In this document: positions 19,625 through 27,769 of the stretch, piece by piece
Numbering within the stretch: position 1 is the stretch's first letter
Layout: each line of letters opens with the position of its first letter
Assembly: GCA_003427395.1 (NCBI GenBank)
Contig: BFEA01000057.1
Location: forward strand, 260,717 to 288,485
Origin: Chara braunii
Taxonomy: Eukaryota > Streptophyta > Charophyceae > Charales > Characeae
Reading direction: 5' to 3'
DNA length: 27,769 nucleotides
Program-made: the position numbers and the translations under genes
The notes under the pieces: generated by a model
The model's database searches: none
Seen by the model: the letters and a program-made list of their open reading frames with translations, nothing else
What the model was told of the DNA's origin: nothing

Positions 19625-19765
19625 ATCACATAAGCTCCCCATGTAGGCAGCCCCCAAAGTTGCCCCACAAAAACTATAGTGGACTGTCCCAACCACATAG
19701 GTACCTCATATAGGCAGTCCCCCAAAATTGGCCCCCAAAAACCATGGTACATTTTCCCAGGCTCC
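19625..19765 (-). repeat. ~66-bp repeat between integrase and ORF3 (element B)
   Basis: On the minus strand the TATAGTTTTTGTGGGG-type motif and its ACATGGGG/TTATGTG partner recur with a spacing of 66-67 bp. This is the equivalent of the repeat at 8305-8526 in A. A minus-strand ORF (19418-19696) carries the same YSFCGATLG-type residues. Confidence 0.65.
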
Positions 19766-19889
19766 CAACCCCATTCATAATCAGTCCAAGCGGTCACCCC
19801 ATGCCCCAAAAAGAAAGAAGACACAAAAACGAACAACTTCCGCGGGGAGGCGGTACAGAATTATAGCCAGTTGCCTGTCTTTCAGGTTG

Positions 19890-20303
19890 TCAATCCCATG
19901 TTTCCTTGTCCTGAGCCTCTTGCAACCATTGCTCGACCGGATCCCGGCTCAAAAACCTGACCAGCCTCTGTCCCGAAAATGACCCTTTTATCGCAGTACC
20001 ATCAAGATCTTCAAGTTCAAAAGTGTTCAGGCCCACCCGCTTTGCGACCCTGTAGGGGCCTTTGAACCTTTTCCCCAGCTGTCCAGACCATGTGTTTTCA
20101 AGTGCCGAGTTCCTAACTAGTACCATTTCCCCCACCTGGAGCGGCTCCTTTCGGATATTTTTGACCTGGTCCCATCTTGCTTTGTCCCTCATTCGGCTGT
20201 CCATCACACGCTTAACCACATCCTCCAAGGCTTCCTCATTTCTAATGACCTGTTGGCAACGTGCGACGATCAGTCTCTTCTGTGGACATGTGCGGATTGT
20301 CAT
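19890..20303 (-). pseudogene. pol: Element B pol, integrase C-terminal part with GPY/F module
   Basis: Homologous to 7840-8231 of element A. It contains a CQQVxRNEEALE helix, a VLVRNSALENTW strand region, KRFKGPYRVAKRVGLNTF (the GPY/F module) and a short polar tail ending with a stop at 19890. It is separated from the rest of integrase by a one-base insertion near 20255, after NPHMSTEE, where A reads NPHLTMEEL without interruption. No chromodomain follows. Confidence 0.88.
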
Positions 20304-21046
20304 CTAGCCTGTTCCAGGTAGGAACCAAAGCTTCCACCGAGAAATCAATCTCCCTCCCATACGAGAGTTCTGCCGGAATGCATCCCGTCGTCCTTTTTGG
20401 CGTCATGTTTTCTGCGAAGACGACCTGCTTAAGGTACCGAGACCAGTTCCCCAGGTCATCGGCCGCCAACTTAGCGATTGTGATTTTCAAGGTCCGGTGC
20501 CCCCTTTCTACTGGTGCATTGGCGTCAGGGTGATATGGTTCAATGATCTTGATAGGTACACACAGCGTCTTGAGTCTGCTTAGCACTTCGTGATTTACAA
20601 ATTCCATCCCATTATCCGCTATGAACCTGCGCACAAAGGGGTGCCTTAGGTAGAAGTCCTTTATCCAGTTGGCCACTCCCTTCCCCATTTTTCTCTTACG
20701 AGTTACCGCCTCCACGTAACCACTGAGGTTGTCCCTTGCATCCAAGAAATACCTGTATCCATCCGTTGATACAGGCATGACCGCGAGGTCAAGGTGGACC
20801 AGGTGCCCCGGCCCCAGTACCCGGGCAGGTCTAAGGGGCTCGAAGACACGTGCGGAACTCCTTTCCTGGCATATCAGACACGTTTGACAGTACGTCGTCA
20901 CTATGCCTGCCATTCCTAGCCAGAAGTAGAGTGGCATGATTTTTGCAAAAGTCCCTTTGGACGACTGATGCCCTCCGGCTAACCCATCATGCATCGCCTG
21001 GATTATGTCCCGCTGCCTAGACCTCTTGCACATGACTCGCCTTTTT
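20242..21046 (-). pseudogene. pol: Element B pol, integrase zinc-binding and catalytic core
   Basis: From about residue 12 it shows the HHCC module (MHDGLAGGH...CQTCLIC), then the DDE core: Asp in HLDLAV, Asp in IADNG, Glu in VERGHRTLK after PYHPDANAP. Unlike element A, all three catalytic residues sit in one frame, so this is the better-preserved integrase. It is cut off from RNase H by a damaged stretch at about 21030-21050: the upstream frame ends in a TAA after HLFKK, and the short A-rich region differs in length from A. It would catalyse cDNA strand transfer. Confidence 0.9.
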
Positions 21047-21940
21047 TTATTTCTTGAACAGGTGACTGTTTCTCAAAACGTACTTCCTGGCTTCCTCCCT
21101 TGCCTTGAGGCTGACTTGCATAGGCTGCTTATTTCCTATAAGCAACAGACCGATTTCTCTAAAGGTGCCATCATACATCTGTATAAGGAAGAATTTATGT
21201 CCCTTCTGATCGGTGTTTTGCCCCTCCTGAGCCTGATTCACTAGATACCGCCGCTCCCTTCGCGTCCAGGTTTCTGTTAGGTTCATCAAAGCATCTTGAC
21301 CCCCTTCCACGGCCATTGCCATCAACTCTTCCTTTGACCCTATCGTTGCTCCCCACGAATCATTCTCATTCTTGCGTCTAAACGTGATGATTGGTCCTTC
21401 CCTGAGTTCCGCAACTATGGTGGACGCGCCCTTTTCTAGGGCCTGAATCAACAGTTGGTCCATTGTAGGAGCGGTGCATGCCATCTCGTTATCTACGATA
21501 AGGGTCCCCCCCTCATATTCTAGGAAGGCGTCGATCGGTTCCGCATCCTCTACTCCCTCCGGCGTAATGCGAACCCGACTTAGCCCGTCTGCCCTATTTC
21601 TGAGCCCTGCAATTCGCTCGACCTTGTAATCGAATTGCCATATGAAGCCTATCCATCTCCCAACGGTCAGGTCTATGGGCTTGTAGTTCTTTAACGCCCC
21701 GGCGACATTGGTCGGATCGATTCTCAGGATAAAACGTCTCCCGAATAGGTATGCCTGAAAAGTCTTAAGGCAATAAAGAATGGCTAAGACCTCTTTCTTG
21801 AATTGTGAGTACCGCCTCTCTGCCGAATTCAGGGTCTTGCTCTCAAATCTGATAGGTCTCTCCTTACCTTCCTCGCTCCTCTGTATCAGGACTCCACCTA
21901 CTGTCATAGGTCCTCCGTCTGTTTTCGAGATTAAGGGTCA
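21047..21940 (-). pseudogene. pol: Element B pol, RNase H and linker
   Basis: The open frame from 21907 starts inside the RNase H domain (VGGVLIQRSEEGKERPI). It contains the ERRYSQFKKEVLAI motif, LRID, and NRADGLSRV at the end of the domain, followed by the acidic linker. The linker reads through the two sites where element A has TAG, using Gln codons. TGA at 21938-21940 replaces the CGA (Arg) that A keeps, a change expected from CpG deamination. Confidence 0.9.
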
Positions 21941-23229
21941 TCCTACTTCATCATTGAAGCAGGGTGCTGCCAAGGTGACTTGGTCGGAAGACAAGACGTC
22001 TTTGAGGGTCTGGACTGCCGCCTCCCTATCCTCAGTCCACTCCATGGTCCCTCCTTCCCTAATCATTGCGCGGATAGGTTAAGCTATCTTGGCAAAACCT
22101 TTGATAAAAATTCTCCAGAATCCAACCACCCCTAGGAAGACTCGTACTTCCGTCATGATGTGCAGCGGTGTTGGCCATTGAGAGATCTTATCCGTTTTCG
22201 CCGCGTCAGGTTTCCTTCCATAGGCCCCACAGCGAAACCCCAGGATGGTCACTTCTGGGACCGCCAGGATGCTTTTAGGTCCGCTTGCGGTAATATTATA
22301 TACCAAGAACCGTTGAAGTAGGTCCTTGATATCTTGTAGGTGATCCGAAACGAACTTTCGTATGCCCGGCTGGACCTCTGTCTCATCCTTGTTCTGCGCG
22401 CCTTTTATGAGATTATCGTCTATGTAGGGCTCGCATTTTTTCGAAAACATGTCCCCTGCGACCACAAGCATCCTCCTCAGCGCCTCTGCCACAGCGTTTG
22501 TAAAGCCTATAGGGGTCACTTGCATCTGCAGCTGCCCTACCGGGGTGTGCATGGCAATGTACGGTCTATCCCTTGCGTTGAGCAGTCGTTGGTCATATCC
22601 TGAATAAAGATCTATCAGGAAGTAAATGCTTCGTCCGGCGTGAGATTCTGCAAGTAGGTCGGTCTAAGGAGGTGATCCCGCATCCCGGATCGTAACGACG
22701 TTCAGCTTCTGCAAGTCCTGGATCCATCTGAGCGATTTGTTGGGCTTCCGAAAAACAAACCACTTGTTCGCGTAGGGGGATGCAGTGGGTTCGGCCACGA
22801 ACGAATCTATCTTGGCTCTGAACAATTCAGTGACTTCCGCAGCTATTCCGAACTCGTGGGCGGGCCCCTTGTCATTCCAGCATTCGTGCTCCACCGTGTG
22901 GATCCTAACGGGGGAAATTAGCTTCGCATACAATCGACCTTTCTGGTGGTCATTGAAGGCGAAGGCTAAGTGAAATTCCTTGCACGCCATCCTTATCAAC
23001 TAAGTCTCTTCCGCCATTAGGAACCCTTCTACCCCTATCTTCATGGTATCCGTTATCTCATCAGGTATCCGGTGCCCTTCCGCTGTTCGCCTCTCCTTTA
23101 TTATCCGCAGGATTTCTTCCTCCTTTTCCATGGCCTATTCCCTTGATGTTTCTACTAGGATTGAGACCGGCTTGGCTTTCTTCCCTACGGGTTTGTACTT
23201 TCGCACACTCCCTTCTGGGATTGTTCTCC
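21941..23229 (-). pseudogene. pol: Element B pol, reverse transcriptase
   Basis: One frame carries the whole RT: an N-terminal charged region (VRKYKPVGKKAKPVSI, then MEKEEEILRIIKE), fingers with KPNKSLRWIQDLQKLN, palm motif A with DLYSGYDQ, MHTPVGQLQMQVTP, GFTNAVAEA, and the YIDDN catalytic box at 22412-22426. In-frame stops are TAG at 23135-23137, 23000-23002 and 22664-22666, and TAA at 22079-22081. A has CAG at 23002's equivalent, CAA at 22666's and GAA at 22081's. The frame lies at -1 relative to the upstream protease frame. Confidence 0.92.
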
Positions 23230-24369
23230 TAAAAAATGAACGGTCGGGATTGGCCTTGCTACCTCCATGATACGGGGCTGGATACTGACTAACTTCCTAT
23301 TCAGGCAATAACCTTTTCGAACCTCATCTTCGAATTTGGCAAGCGCCGCTGGGTCCACTCCCACCTTGTGATACCTGATAGCCTCAACGAGTTGTAACAA
23401 GTCTAGAACTTCAAGTACTACCTCCGACGTTTCCTTCCGGTCTTCCTTTGATTTGGGCAGGTTGGCCCCAAACTCGACTTCCGCCTCCTTCTCTGCCACC
23501 ATAACCCCTAGCACCTCATCCTCTTGCCTCCTTTTCTTTAGAGGCAGACCCATCTTGATCCACTCCTTCTTGTCAAAAGCCTCCTCAATCATGATCTCTA
23601 CTCTTCCCCTCATACCTTCCATCCATGCGAATGCCCCTTTTTGCGTACTATCCTCGAACGTTGGCGACCAGGTTGCCAATTTGCCCTTCGGGGGGTCCCC
23701 TCCGGTCCCAAGGAGTCGGAGGAGTTCTCCGCGGCCGGTCACGGGGTCCTCTATATCCACCATGTATGTGCCATCATGCAGATGCATACCTATTATTTCT
23801 ACATTGGCGGACCATGGTCTTTCGAGAATTATGTCATAGTTCATTTCTTCCATCACGGTCATCCGCTGAAAAGGCCAGATTCACTCCTTGATCCTCGCCC
23901 TAATTGCGCATTTCGTAACATACCCTGCAAAGGGAATCTCCCCGCCGGCTCCCCGGATACTCCTCGTCACTTCCTTGTTTACGGTGCAACCCGTAATTGT
24001 TGCGAAGTCTCGTCGTATGAGGGTGATTTCAGCACCATCATCCACTAGTGCATCTGTGTGGTGGGTTCCGATCTGAACTTTTAGCTTTCCTGCGGGCAGT
24101 GCATGAAAGCTAAGCTTCGTCCCGGGTGGTGCCCTCCTGACTTCACCCCCCTCTCGGTCTGGTAGGCTTAGGCGGATGTCTACAAAGACCTTTTCCAGGT
24201 CCTCAAGATCCCCTGGGATCCTCTGGAGGTTGGAGACCCCTTGTGGTGCCTCAGCCTCTTCCGTCTCCGGCTCCTGTGGTTCCGGGGCCTCCTCTACCTC
24301 TACGCGTCTGCGCGTTAGTAATTGCCTAAGTCCTTTAAGCAATCTCGGGCTTGCCTGCAACATGGTCTA
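23185..24369 (-). pseudogene. Element B aspartic protease region
   Basis: Two open stretches of one frame (24363-23881 and 23862-23185), separated by a TGA at 23881-23883, encode an acidic/proline-rich lead, a retropepsin fold with VDDGAEITLI (DDGA at 24031-24042), and DIILERPW (ILGRPW in the A-family fragment). About 180 further residues follow, including KKEWIKMGLPLKKRRQ and AALAKFEDEVRKGYCLNRK. DDGA in place of the usual D-T/S-G-A is unusual. The fragment at 1056-2424 has DGGA, so the second position varies in this family. TAG at 24367-24369 replaces the CAG that the A-family fragment keeps. The protease would process the Gag-Pol polyprotein. Confidence 0.85.
23230..23236 (-). promoter_or_regulatory. 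Candidate -1 frameshift heptamer T-TTT-TTA
   Basis: On the minus strand the protease frame reads CAT TTT TTA GGA here, which makes T-TTT-TTA in exactly the phase needed for -1 slippage. The shifted reading, TTT TTT AGG AGA, continues into RT. A weak 4-bp stem (TCCC-AGAA-GGGA) begins about nine bases downstream. A lost T from an original run of seven is the simpler alternative. Confidence 0.4.
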
Positions 24370-24960
24370 AAAGGATACAGATACCATGATACCTAGCAGT
24401 TTGCTCAGCGTATCATCGATTTTTGGCAAGGTTAGGATTGGGATTTGGTACCTGAACTTCTTCTTTGCCGCCATGGCTTTGTCTATCGGCTCCTCTTCCC
24501 TTGTCTTTCCAAAAAACTTCTCCTGTTCCCCGGTCTCGGTTTCACCTTGGTCTGTGCTAGTCTCCGCGACCTCTTCCATTACCATATGTCGAATGAGTTT
24601 CTTTTCTGCCCCTGCCTGGCGGGTGGTGATGTTCACCTTATCTTGCCCACTACCTTCTAGGATGAAATTCGTCCATGGTCCGCATCCCCTTGGTTGGTCC
24701 CAGACAATGTCAACTACCGACTCTGCTTCTACGGCAGCTATGTCCAGATTATTTAGAAGGATGATGGCACGCCATATCCCTCCTGGCGAATTCTAGTTTA
24801 TGCGCTCTCCCTGAGGCCCGAAAATTTCACCTTTGAGGGACCCGCTGCATCTCTGCCTCATGATATCATGGTTGAGTCTCGGGCAGGTCCGCACGAGATG
24901 TCCGACCATTGTGCAATACCTGCACTGCTCGTTAGCCGGATCCCTCCTTCATACCCCCGA
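24370..24960 (-). pseudogene. Element B nucleocapsid zinc knuckle and NC-PR linker
   Basis: In the protease frame, a perfect CX2CX4HX4C zinc knuckle (CRYCTMVGHLVRTC) lies at 24884-24924. After it comes a 150-residue linker (CSGSLKGEIFGP, then AIILLNNLDIAAVEAES, then a Glu/Lys-rich stretch) leading to the protease. The knuckle is the RNA-binding nucleocapsid signature of gag. TAG at 24793-24795 stands where the A-family fragment has TGG. The knuckle frame differs from the upstream gag frame; the shift falls near 24935-24950 with no recognisable slippery site, so it is probably an indel. Confidence 0.85.
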
Positions 24961-26501
24961 TTTGCTACTGCTACCGGAACTATGGACTTTTGGGGCGGGA
25001 GGGCGGGTCGGGACATCAGCGCCTGCATTACTAATACCGCATTTTCCACTCTTTCTGTCTTGCTATCAACCCCGTGCACTCGTTCGTGCAGGCTCTCTAT
25101 CCCGTTCTTGACCTTGTCCCCCGTCTTCCCAGTCAAGTCTATGACCTCCCCTTCCTTAAGTAGGGTTAGCGTTTCGGTCACCACTGTCTTTTCGGCGAGG
25201 TCTGTTACGGTGCTAAAGTTCACATCCCTTGTGTACTCGAACTTACTGGTCTTCTAGTAGGCTGACAAAATCTTATCCTTGTCGAACTCGGAGAACTACT
25301 TGAGGAAGTACTTACTCATTATACGGTTTGTTACCTCGGGAATTCGTAGTGCCACTAGAGTAAACGCCCTTAGGAAGTCGTTGTAAGTCGCATAGTTCTT
25401 CCTTTGGACTGCCGCCAACTCGGCTTTTGTTGTCATTTTCTCTGCCTTCAGGTTTTTCCTCATCATCTCGTTCCGGGTCTCTTTCCAGGATCCACTAGAG
25501 GCGACAATAGCCATAATGTCCCTTCCTAAGCTTAGCGACACATGCTGCCCTAAGTGGTCCATTTTTTCTTCCTCAGTCCATTTCAGCAAGGCCGTCAGGT
25601 TCTCGTAGTCAATTAGGAACTCCGTAATGTTTGCCCCGCCGAAAGTAAGTTTTTTCTTGGCATCCGCAAGATACCCCTGATTCTTATTCAGCGCCCGAGT
25701 GAGGGTGGCTACTATCCTCTTGAGGCCCCCTTTAGAGTTCCCCGGTTTGCCGACCGCACTGGTCCCTTCTCCTTCTTTGGTATCCCTCTGTTTTTCCCCG
25801 GCTTTTGGCATACTCTCCGGATCAAACCATCCTAACACCCTTTCCCTGAGACTCCAAAGTCCGTCGCACCCCTTAGTTACTTTCGGCGTGGTGGGCAAAC
25901 GGGTAGCACCACTGTCCATAGCAGGTGGGGTTGTAGCTTTTTTGGCTTCTATAACAGGGGACTCCCCCTTCTCCTTTCCTCTCTTGCTAGGACTCCCTTT
26001 ATGGCTACTATCCTTCCCTCCGTGCCCGACTTCGCTTTGGGTGGCCCTGCGTTCCCCTCGTAGCTCCTCTCCCGGAAGGTCTCCTTCATTCCCCGCCATC
26101 ATCTCTTCAATAAGCCTTGCCTTATATTTCGCGGTTCTCTTTTCTATTTCTGCTAGCTTACGGCGTGCGTCCGAGACTTTCGTTTTCTTGGACGTGGTCC
26201 CGTCAGAGTTTCGAGGATTCGCCCTGCTGTTGTCCATTTTTTCCCTGCTTTCCTGAGGTCCTCTTTTGCTTCCCCCGGCTTTCCCCGAACTTTCCCCTGT
26301 CGAGTGGTCCTTCCCGTCTTCCCTGGTCCACTCTGGCTTTGCCGACTCTCGATCCCTTACCGACCCTTCGTTCCATTCCCCGCCTCTATCTGTGCCCTGA
26401 CTCCCCTTGTTCCGCAACCCTTCGGCCTCCTCTTCTGATGCCATCCCTTTACCTACCCTGCACATGGAAAAATGTTTTTTGTGAAACGGCCGGTTGTTCA
26501 T
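24858..26501 (-). pseudogene. gag: Element B gag, capsid-type protein
   Basis: The main ORF (26501-25296, 401 codons) has an N-terminal 230 residues rich in charged and Ser/Gly residues, with a likely coiled coil (DARRKLAEIEKRTAKYKARL). A capsid-like part follows (KKLTFGGANITEFLIDYENL, then TEEEKMDHLGQHVSLSLGRD, then RKNYATYNDFLRAFTLVAL), resembling Ty3-type retrotransposon gag. TAG at 25296-25298 and 25254-25256 interrupt the frame, which is otherwise open to 24858. A second Met at residue 20 (26444, before ASEEEAE) may be the true start. Gag would assemble the particle that houses reverse transcription. Confidence 0.8.
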
Positions 26502-26898
26502 GACTTTCCTAGTTCCCGGGCCCTAAGGTCCCCTTATTCTTGCTTATTTCCACATTTTGCCGTCTTATTTTTGTCACGACGACTTACCTAACAATTTCCT
26601 ACAGGGCGTCGTTCTGTCTTTCTTCTACCGGAAGGCTCGCTGCCGAGGTTTGGCGTTCCGTCAATGTCGTGCCTCGGTTCCTTAGGGTGGTGTCTGAGGC
26701 TAGTAGCTTTTCCCTCGAGGGTAGCCCTTTTGACTTCCTGACACCCGGATGCCCCAGCGTCCTTCAGCGCGGGTGGTCTTCCCAGTTCCCTCCTGCCACG
26801 ACCTCAGGTAGGGCGGAACTCCGACCACTACTCCCTTGCTGACGGCTAGCTTCTGATTCCGGTTTTCCACCTTTTACTTTTTCTCCGGTACTTTTTCC
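26502..26898 (-). other. Spacer between ORF0 and gag
   Basis: About 400 bases with stops in the gag and ORF0 frames. No recognisable domain or repeat is present; it may be leader sequence of element B. Confidence 0.5.
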
Positions 26899-27372
26899 TC
26901 ACGCCGGTCCCTCAGGTCTGTCTCGCTCATCTGGTTCTTCAAACAGCTCGGCCACCCCCGCAAGATAGTTTTCTCCCATCTCTATTTCCCTGATAATTAT
27001 TGGTTCATATTCCTCAAACGTCATGCGTGGTAACCTGAATATCAGGATTTCGATGAGTTCGAGTAGTTCACGGGCCTGGTTTTCCCAAAACGGTTTGTGC
27101 CTAACTGACACATCGTAGAGCATTCCCGTCGTTTGTGAACGAAAGTAGTGGTTCCAGACTAAATTCGACTCTACCAGGCTCCTTGCCCTTGAGAGGCGGC
27201 CAAATACCAAGTCTACCATGAAGCGAGGCACTCGGCACCGCAGCCCCGTCATCGGGGCCTTAAACTCTCGCCATCCTCTTACCTCCACCCGGGTTCTCAG
27301 CCCCACGTTCCTTCTCTCTCGCACCTTCTGGCCTATCCAGTCCACTATCCTAATAGCCCTTTGAAAGATTGC
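26899..27372 (-). CDS. ORF0: unrecognised ORF upstream of gag in element B
   Basis: An open frame runs from after the TAA at 27373-27375 to the stop at 26899, about 157 codons, with no ATG near its start (the first usable starts are a GTG at 27345 or internal Mets). It reads AIFQRAIRIVDWIGQKVRER, then a basic stretch, RFMVDLVFGRLSRARSLVES, LVWNHYFRSQTTG, and an acidic C-terminus (FEEYEPIIIREIEMGENYLA, FEEPDERDRPEG). The composition looks protein-like and it is colinear with gag. It may be the matrix-like N-terminal part of a longer gag, or a separate accessory protein. I do not recognise a family, and element A lacks the region. Confidence 0.45.
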   Translation of the reverse strand, partial: AIFQRAIRIVDWIGQKVRERRNVGLRTRVEVRGWREFKAPMTGLRCRVPRFMVDLVFGRLSRARSLVESNLVWNHYFRSQTTGMLYDVSVRHKPFWENQARELLELIEILIFRLPRMTFEEYEPIIIREIEMGENYLAGVAELFEEPDERDRPEGPA

Positions 27373-27375
27373 TTA

Positions 27376-27769
27376 CAGCCCATGCCCTAGTGCCAATTCC
27401 GTTCCTAGCATGTGTCATCCGACCTCCGACAGATATACGGTTCCTGTTACCTTCAGGTCGATATACAGGTCGTCCCCTGGTCCCCTATCGAACCTCATCC
27501 CACTCCACAAACATTCTACCATCATGAACATCTGGTCCCTTCCCAAGGTCACGGCTCTCCATTCGGTGTCAATTCCTCAGACCATGTAGCTTGTCGGGAG
27601 CGATACCTCCCATCCGCCTCTACTTTCCGTGGGTGGTCGAGGGTGCGTGGGCCGCCTCGACATCCGTGCGAGTCTCATCGGCATTGTTGATTAGCGGCAG
27701 GGTTGTCGAGCCCCGACCCTGGGGCCCCGGCTGGGGTCCGGGGGTCCGGGGGTGGGCACCCCCAACCCC
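27376..27769. other. Right-end spacer, GC-rich at the edge
   Basis: No gene is recognised. The last 60 bases are extremely GC-rich and contain four closely spaced G runs on the plus strand (27733-27756, GGGG/GGGGG/GGGGG/GGG), a canonical G-quadruplex pattern. If element B continues, its leader, primer-binding site and 5' LTR would lie here or beyond the window; no primer-binding site complementary to initiator tRNA-Met was seen. Confidence 0.5.

Noticed and set aside
24930-24955. Programmed frameshift between gag and nucleocapsid in B
   Set aside because: The frames differ by -1, but no slippery heptamer lies between the TGA of the knuckle frame and the knuckle, so an indel is more likely.
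5924-25298. UAG read as glutamine (recoded genetic code)
   Set aside because: TAG also replaces TGG, and TAA, TGA and frameshifts are present in the same frames, so decay is the simpler reading.

Overview
This window is repeat-rich eukaryotic DNA made almost entirely of decayed mobile elements and tandem repeats. I see no intact host gene. The Ty3/gypsy-type elements (gag with a CCHC knuckle, retropepsin, RT, RNase H, integrase with a GPY/F module) and the many CAG-to-TAG changes suggest a genome with heavy cytosine methylation. A streptophyte plant or charophyte alga such as Chara is my best guess, but the organism is not proven by the sequence.

Layout. 1-1055: a 53/54-bp minisatellite with a roughly 376-bp higher-order period. 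1056-2424 (minus): a broken gag/protease fragment joined in frame to the minisatellite. 2425-4995: no recognisable gene. 4996-9335 (plus): element A, with pol (RT, RNase H, integrase), a 66-bp repeat and an extra ORF (ORF3), then a polypurine tract and an LTR-like block to about 12065. 12066-16000: a patchwork holding a probable cytosine-5 methyltransferase fragment, a second PPT/LTR-like start, a CTT microsatellite, nine 91-bp satellite units, 162-bp hairpin repeats, an assembly gap and a 183-bp tandem duplication. 16000-27372 (minus): element B, the same family in opposite orientation and more complete, read from its 5' side as ORF0, gag, CCHC knuckle, protease, RT, RNase H, integrase, repeat, ORF3, PPT and LTR-like block.

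A and B lie tail to tail. The homologous arms (about 5000-12065 and 16000-23105) are each about 7 kb and form one very large imperfect inverted repeat, whose centre near 14050 falls in the 91-bp satellite. Both copies are inactive: each carries several in-frame stops and frameshifts. At most sites the other copy keeps the sense codon, so the ancestral reading frame can be followed by comparison.

The points most worth following are: ORF3, a conserved extra gene between integrase and the 3' LTR; a U-UUU-UUA heptamer in the correct phase between the protease and RT frames of B; the methyltransferase-like fragment; and the stop-codon spectrum that looks like a methylation footprint. Homology statements come from reading by eye; no alignment scores or database searches were possible.
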